Assembly (NCBI GenBank): GCA_024364805.1
Contig: CM044489.1
Location: 127,919,394-127,952,158, forward strand
DNA: 32,765 bases
Reading direction: 5' to 3'
Source of the DNA: Euprymna scolopes
Taxonomy: Eukaryota > Mollusca > Cephalopoda > Sepiida > Sepiolidae
Of this stretch, positions 29,664 through 32,765 are shown piece by piece. Below the pieces are notes generated by a model that was not told the origin of the DNA, did no database searches, and was given only the letters and a program-made list of their open reading frames with translations. Numbering within the stretch: position 1 is the stretch's first letter; each line of letters begins with the position of its first letter. Position numbers and translations under genes: made by a program.

Positions 29664-30900
29664 ATCGCGGATGAATACAACAGTGTGGTTAGTACGCAGG
29701 TCTTGTAAATACAGATCCTTGTCCTGTCTGTGATACCAAAAGCTACAGATGACTTCTGAATTCGTCTGTGGAGTTTAGTGTCAAGAGAGCCATCTCTCGA
29801 CAGAGAACTACCAAGGTGGACAAACGAATCAACTACTCCTGGTCTAGCACCACACACCATGATGTTCGGCTCCACGTATGACTGGCCCGGTGCAGGAGTA
29901 AATATCCCCTTTGTTTTAGACAGACTGATCTTTAGACCAAAGGCAATGCAGGAGTCAGCAAAGTTATCCATTATATGCTACATATCAGCCTCAGTGTGCA
30001 ACAAAAAAGCAGCAGCATCTGCATACAGTAACTCCTTGACCAAGACATGTTGCAGCTTGGTTCTGGCATTAAATCTTCTAAGATTATAAATGCGACCTGT
30101 GGTTCGAAACTTTAACATGACACCCTTATCGCAATCCCGAAACGCATGAGCAAATTATATAGAGAAAAGAGTAGGGGCAGGAATAGCATCTTGTTTGACA
30201 CCATTGTTAATTGGGATTTCATCAGACAATTTTCCGTTAAACGCGACTCGAGCTTTCATGCCCCTGTGCAATTCCTTGAATATTCTAACCAAGGTTGGAA
30301 GTCACATTACTTTCTTTAAGATTAATCAGAGAACATCCCTGTTGATGGTGTCAAATGCTTTGATTAGCGATATCTGTTGTTCAATGAATTTCTCCTGGAG
30401 TGGCCGAGCTCAAAAAATCATATCCATATTTCCTCTGCCAGACCTAAAATCACTTTGTGACTCGAATAGCATTAAGACAAACATCCTCCAGTTACTTAAT
30501 AGAAGTCGTGCAAGAACTTTTTCAGCAGCTTCCAAAAGCGTAATCCCACGGTAGTGCTCACAAACATTCTTCTATCCCTTTCGTTTAAACAGGGGCACTA
30601 AGACACCATCAATCCAATCCTGTAGAACAGGAGCACCTTCCCAACAAAACCAAAGATTACATTAGCAGTATTCACACCTCCAATCTTAAGAAGTTCCACC
30701 GGAACACCATCCAAACCAGGTGCCTTACCACAGCTGATTGTGCAATAGTCAACTGCGTCTCAACCCGACTAGGCAAACGATTCATTCTGAATATGATATC
30801 ACATTGTGGTAGGCTATCAATTGCATCATCATTTATCATCATTTACTACTGAGGGATTGTGAAACACATCAGTAAAGTGCTTTTGCCATTTTTTCAAGAT
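29640..30900 (-). pseudogene. Reverse transcriptase remnant of RTE-group LINE
   Basis: Conceptual reading gives ITLLEAAEKVLARLLL, ESQSDFRSGRGNMDMIF, LIKAFDTINRDVL (motif A Asp in KAFDT), then NGVKQDAIPAPTLFSI (VKQG motif, Gly replaced by Asp) and RTTGRIYNLRRFNA. The active-site box is YADA (30014-30025): the second catalytic Asp of YADD has become Ala. IAFGLKISLSKTKG and the thumb region to RWVGHPVRM follow. The two substitutions plus several stops make it inactive. Confidence 0.88.
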
Positions 30901-31229
30901 ATTTTCTCGATCCTTAATGAAAATAGAACCATCTTCCGAGATAGTGAAGAGGAAAGAGGAACAAATACTGATCCTGTATTCATCCACCATTGGTTTTTCA
31001 CCTTTCTTAGCTCACGTTGCAATGCGGCTTTGGCCTCTTTGTATCGTTGCAAATTAGTTGTATAATCAGAATTATCTTCATGAAGTAAAGATACATAAAT
31101 TGTCTATTTATTCACAAGCAACTGATTAATTTCAAAATTGTTGTCATCAAACCAGTCCCTGTTCTTATCCCACTTGAAGGCAGGAACTTCAGCTCCATCA
31201 GGATAAACCTGAGTCTTAAAATTCACTCA

Positions 31230-32095
31230 TGTACCATCAAATGCAAGATTATCAAGCTTTTCCACCATACTCTTTTGAACTTCAGGCAACTTTAACTTGG
31301 TGGCATCAATACGGCTAGGCACCTTAACGCCACTATGACGAACTTTCTTTCGTATTTGTAGATTAAATTTTCCTCTCACCAATTTGTGATCAGTGTCACA
31401 TTCAGCATTGCGCATGACACCGACAGTATATGCATCTCGAAGGTCGAGTTATGATGAAGTCAATTAGGTGACCATGCTTTGAACGTGAATGTATCCAAGC
31501 AGCTTTGTGCTTCAGTTTACGACGAAAAAAAGTGTTACAGATAGCAAGATCAAATTCTGAACACAGCTCTAGTATACCATAGCGGCCAAGAACACTCCAG
31601 GTCTCATAGTCTTTCCCAACACAGGCATTGAAATCACCGAGAATAGCAAGTTTTTCATTAATTGTAGATGCAACAACAGAGCGCAGAGATTCAGAAACAC
31701 AAGATGTCATATCCATTCACTTGAAGGGTTGGTGCGTAGACTGAAAGAATCGTGCTGAATCTGTTGTGTGAGAGAACATGAAGTTTCATGATGCGATCAC
31801 AGATACTGGAAGAAAATTCCATAGTATCAACCAAAGATGTTTTAATCGCAAAACCGACTCCACCATTTCTACGGATACTTTCCGGTTTACCAATCCAGAA
31901 GAAAGTGTAACCTGATGATACCTCTGTCATTTGATTTTTTCATGTAAGACGGGTCTCTGATAGAGCAGCAATATCTATATCAAGTCTCCGTAACTCTGTA
32001 GTGACAAGCGCTGTCCTGCGCATTGGACGGTTGGATGATTCTTTATCAAGAAAAGTGCGTACATTCCAACAGCATAAATTGAATTTTACTCCTTT
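31230..32095 (-). pseudogene. APE-type endonuclease remnant of RTE-group LINE
   Basis: Starts FNLCCWNVRTFLDKES and LRRLDIDIAALSETRL (the catalytic Glu of the APE fold is in SETR). It continues through GYTFFWIGKPESIRRNGG, VGFAIK and ILSVYAPT, then AILGDFNACVGKD (Asp/Asn pair), HKAAWIHSRSKHGHLIDFI and DTDHKLVRGKFNL (the SDH-type Asp-His pair). All main catalytic positions are still visible. Breaks occur near 31930 (stop after SETRLT), 31716 and 31415. Endonucleases of this class nick the target strand to start target-primed reverse transcription. Confidence 0.88.
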
Positions 32096-32765
32096 TGGAG
32101 GTACATTTTTGCTTTCTTCCTGCTTATATGAACCACCGTTAGCCGCAGGAAACTAACCAGTGATAGTATGACAGGCAATTTTTAGTGCACCTTTTCTAGC
32201 ACTTTCCCAAGACATTGTAGAGAGTAGTGCTCTCCCTGAATAGGGCTGCTCAGTCACATGAACCCCCACCGGAGTTGGCCTCTGTCATGTGAAGGTACAA
32301 CAACGATGTTAAGATAGGTTTCTTGTCACCTCTGCGGATTTATGACTGTGTACCTCCAACTGGTCAAAACTGTACAAGTAGCCACTCCTCCATCGCCATG
32401 GGACTTGCAATAGAAATGAACGGCAAATAAAAATAAGATAGAAAAATATAAGAGATAAAAGATAGATCTCAAGTAACATCTGTACATCGTTGTATTAAAG
32501 TGACATGCGCTTGTACGGCACGAGTTCCATTCTCTTAGTCTTCGCAACAATAAACCAGTGACAAACCATTGCAAGATGACGTGTAATTGATTTGATCGCA
32601 GATTTCTCGTAAGAGTTGTCCTCTCCTAGAAGGGTTACCTCCACCTCAGCATGCAGGAGCTCCTTCCACCCCGGTAATCTCATTTATCCATGCCTGGGAC
32701 TTAGTTGGCTGGGCACCAGAATATAGTCCACACGCCGGTGGGTCATGAATGCCGCAGTCAATAGG

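Larger units (their letters stand above)
28940..32765 (-). mobile_element. RTE-group LINE, near full length, inactive
   Basis: On the minus strand the element has a 5' leader (from the right edge to about 32120) and an APE-type endonuclease (about 32090-31230). Then come a linker, RT (about 30900-29640), a C-terminal domain (29663-29361) and C2H2 zinc fingers (29263-29040). The domain order and motifs (CCWNVRTFLDKES, LLGDFNA-like, VKQG-like, YADD-like) are those of a large APE-type LINE group often annotated in animals as RTE or craniofacial development protein 2-like. Many stops and frame changes break it. The 5' end may lie outside the window. Confidence 0.88.

Noticed and set aside
20195-30554. 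Antisense plus-strand frames over the right-hand LINEs (for example 29778-30089 and 30195-30554)
   Set aside because: They are shadows of the minus-strand RT of the RTE-group LINE.

Overview
The window looks like intergenic DNA from a mollusc genome, most likely a cephalopod such as an octopus. This is an inference from four things: very long (TA)n tracts, (AC)n and (ATT)n microsatellites, tRNA-derived SINE-like repeats, and a dense mix of decayed LINEs, Penelope-like elements, Tc1/mariner elements and Helitron-like repeats. I see no convincing host gene, tRNA or rRNA gene, or CRISPR array. Almost every longer reading frame is either part of a decayed mobile element or a translation of a microsatellite.

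Layout. Positions 1-5460: a Helitron-like end, a short repeat with a hammerhead ribozyme fold (1331-1460, minus), two inverted LINE 3' fragments (2849-3543) and two Helitron-like units in tandem (3960-4837). Positions 5554-8057: a decayed Penelope-like element on the minus strand. Its 3' region is repeated in inverse orientation at the other end, and each arm carries a 70-nt hammerhead fold. Positions 8701-10316: a Tc1-type DNA transposon with about 180-bp inverted ends and a broken DD34E transposase. Positions 10991-11543: an internally deleted mariner-like copy. Positions 11830-12350: a LINE C-terminal remnant. Positions 13300-17222: a plus-strand R2/R4-type LINE (RT, zinc knuckle, PD-(D/E)XK-like endonuclease, (AAT)n tail), broken by a 303-bp insert between 17-bp direct repeats. 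Positions 18211-18480: a 34-bp minisatellite. Positions 20199-21019: a mariner transposase fossil. Positions 21879-22474: another Helitron-like unit. Positions 23757-25158: a Jockey/CR1-group LINE, minus strand. Positions 25190-27250: a second Penelope-like remnant. Positions 27263-28361: two (TA)-centred palindromes. Positions 28362-28860: two direct copies of the Pol III-promoter/hammerhead repeat. Positions 28940-32765: a long minus-strand RTE-group LINE with APE endonuclease, RT and C-terminal C2H2 fingers, running off the right edge.

The main result is a set of five self-cleaving RNA folds from two element types. Three belong to a repeat that also has tRNA-like A and B boxes. Their stems change in a compensatory way between copies. 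Two of these copies lie in direct repeat, so a transcript through both would be cut into a 321-nt unit. That is the architecture expected of a retrozyme-like circular RNA, here combined with an internal Pol III promoter. The other two lie in the inverted arms of the Penelope-like element, where such ribozymes are known for the family. All calls come from reading the sequence by eye; no search or folding program was run.
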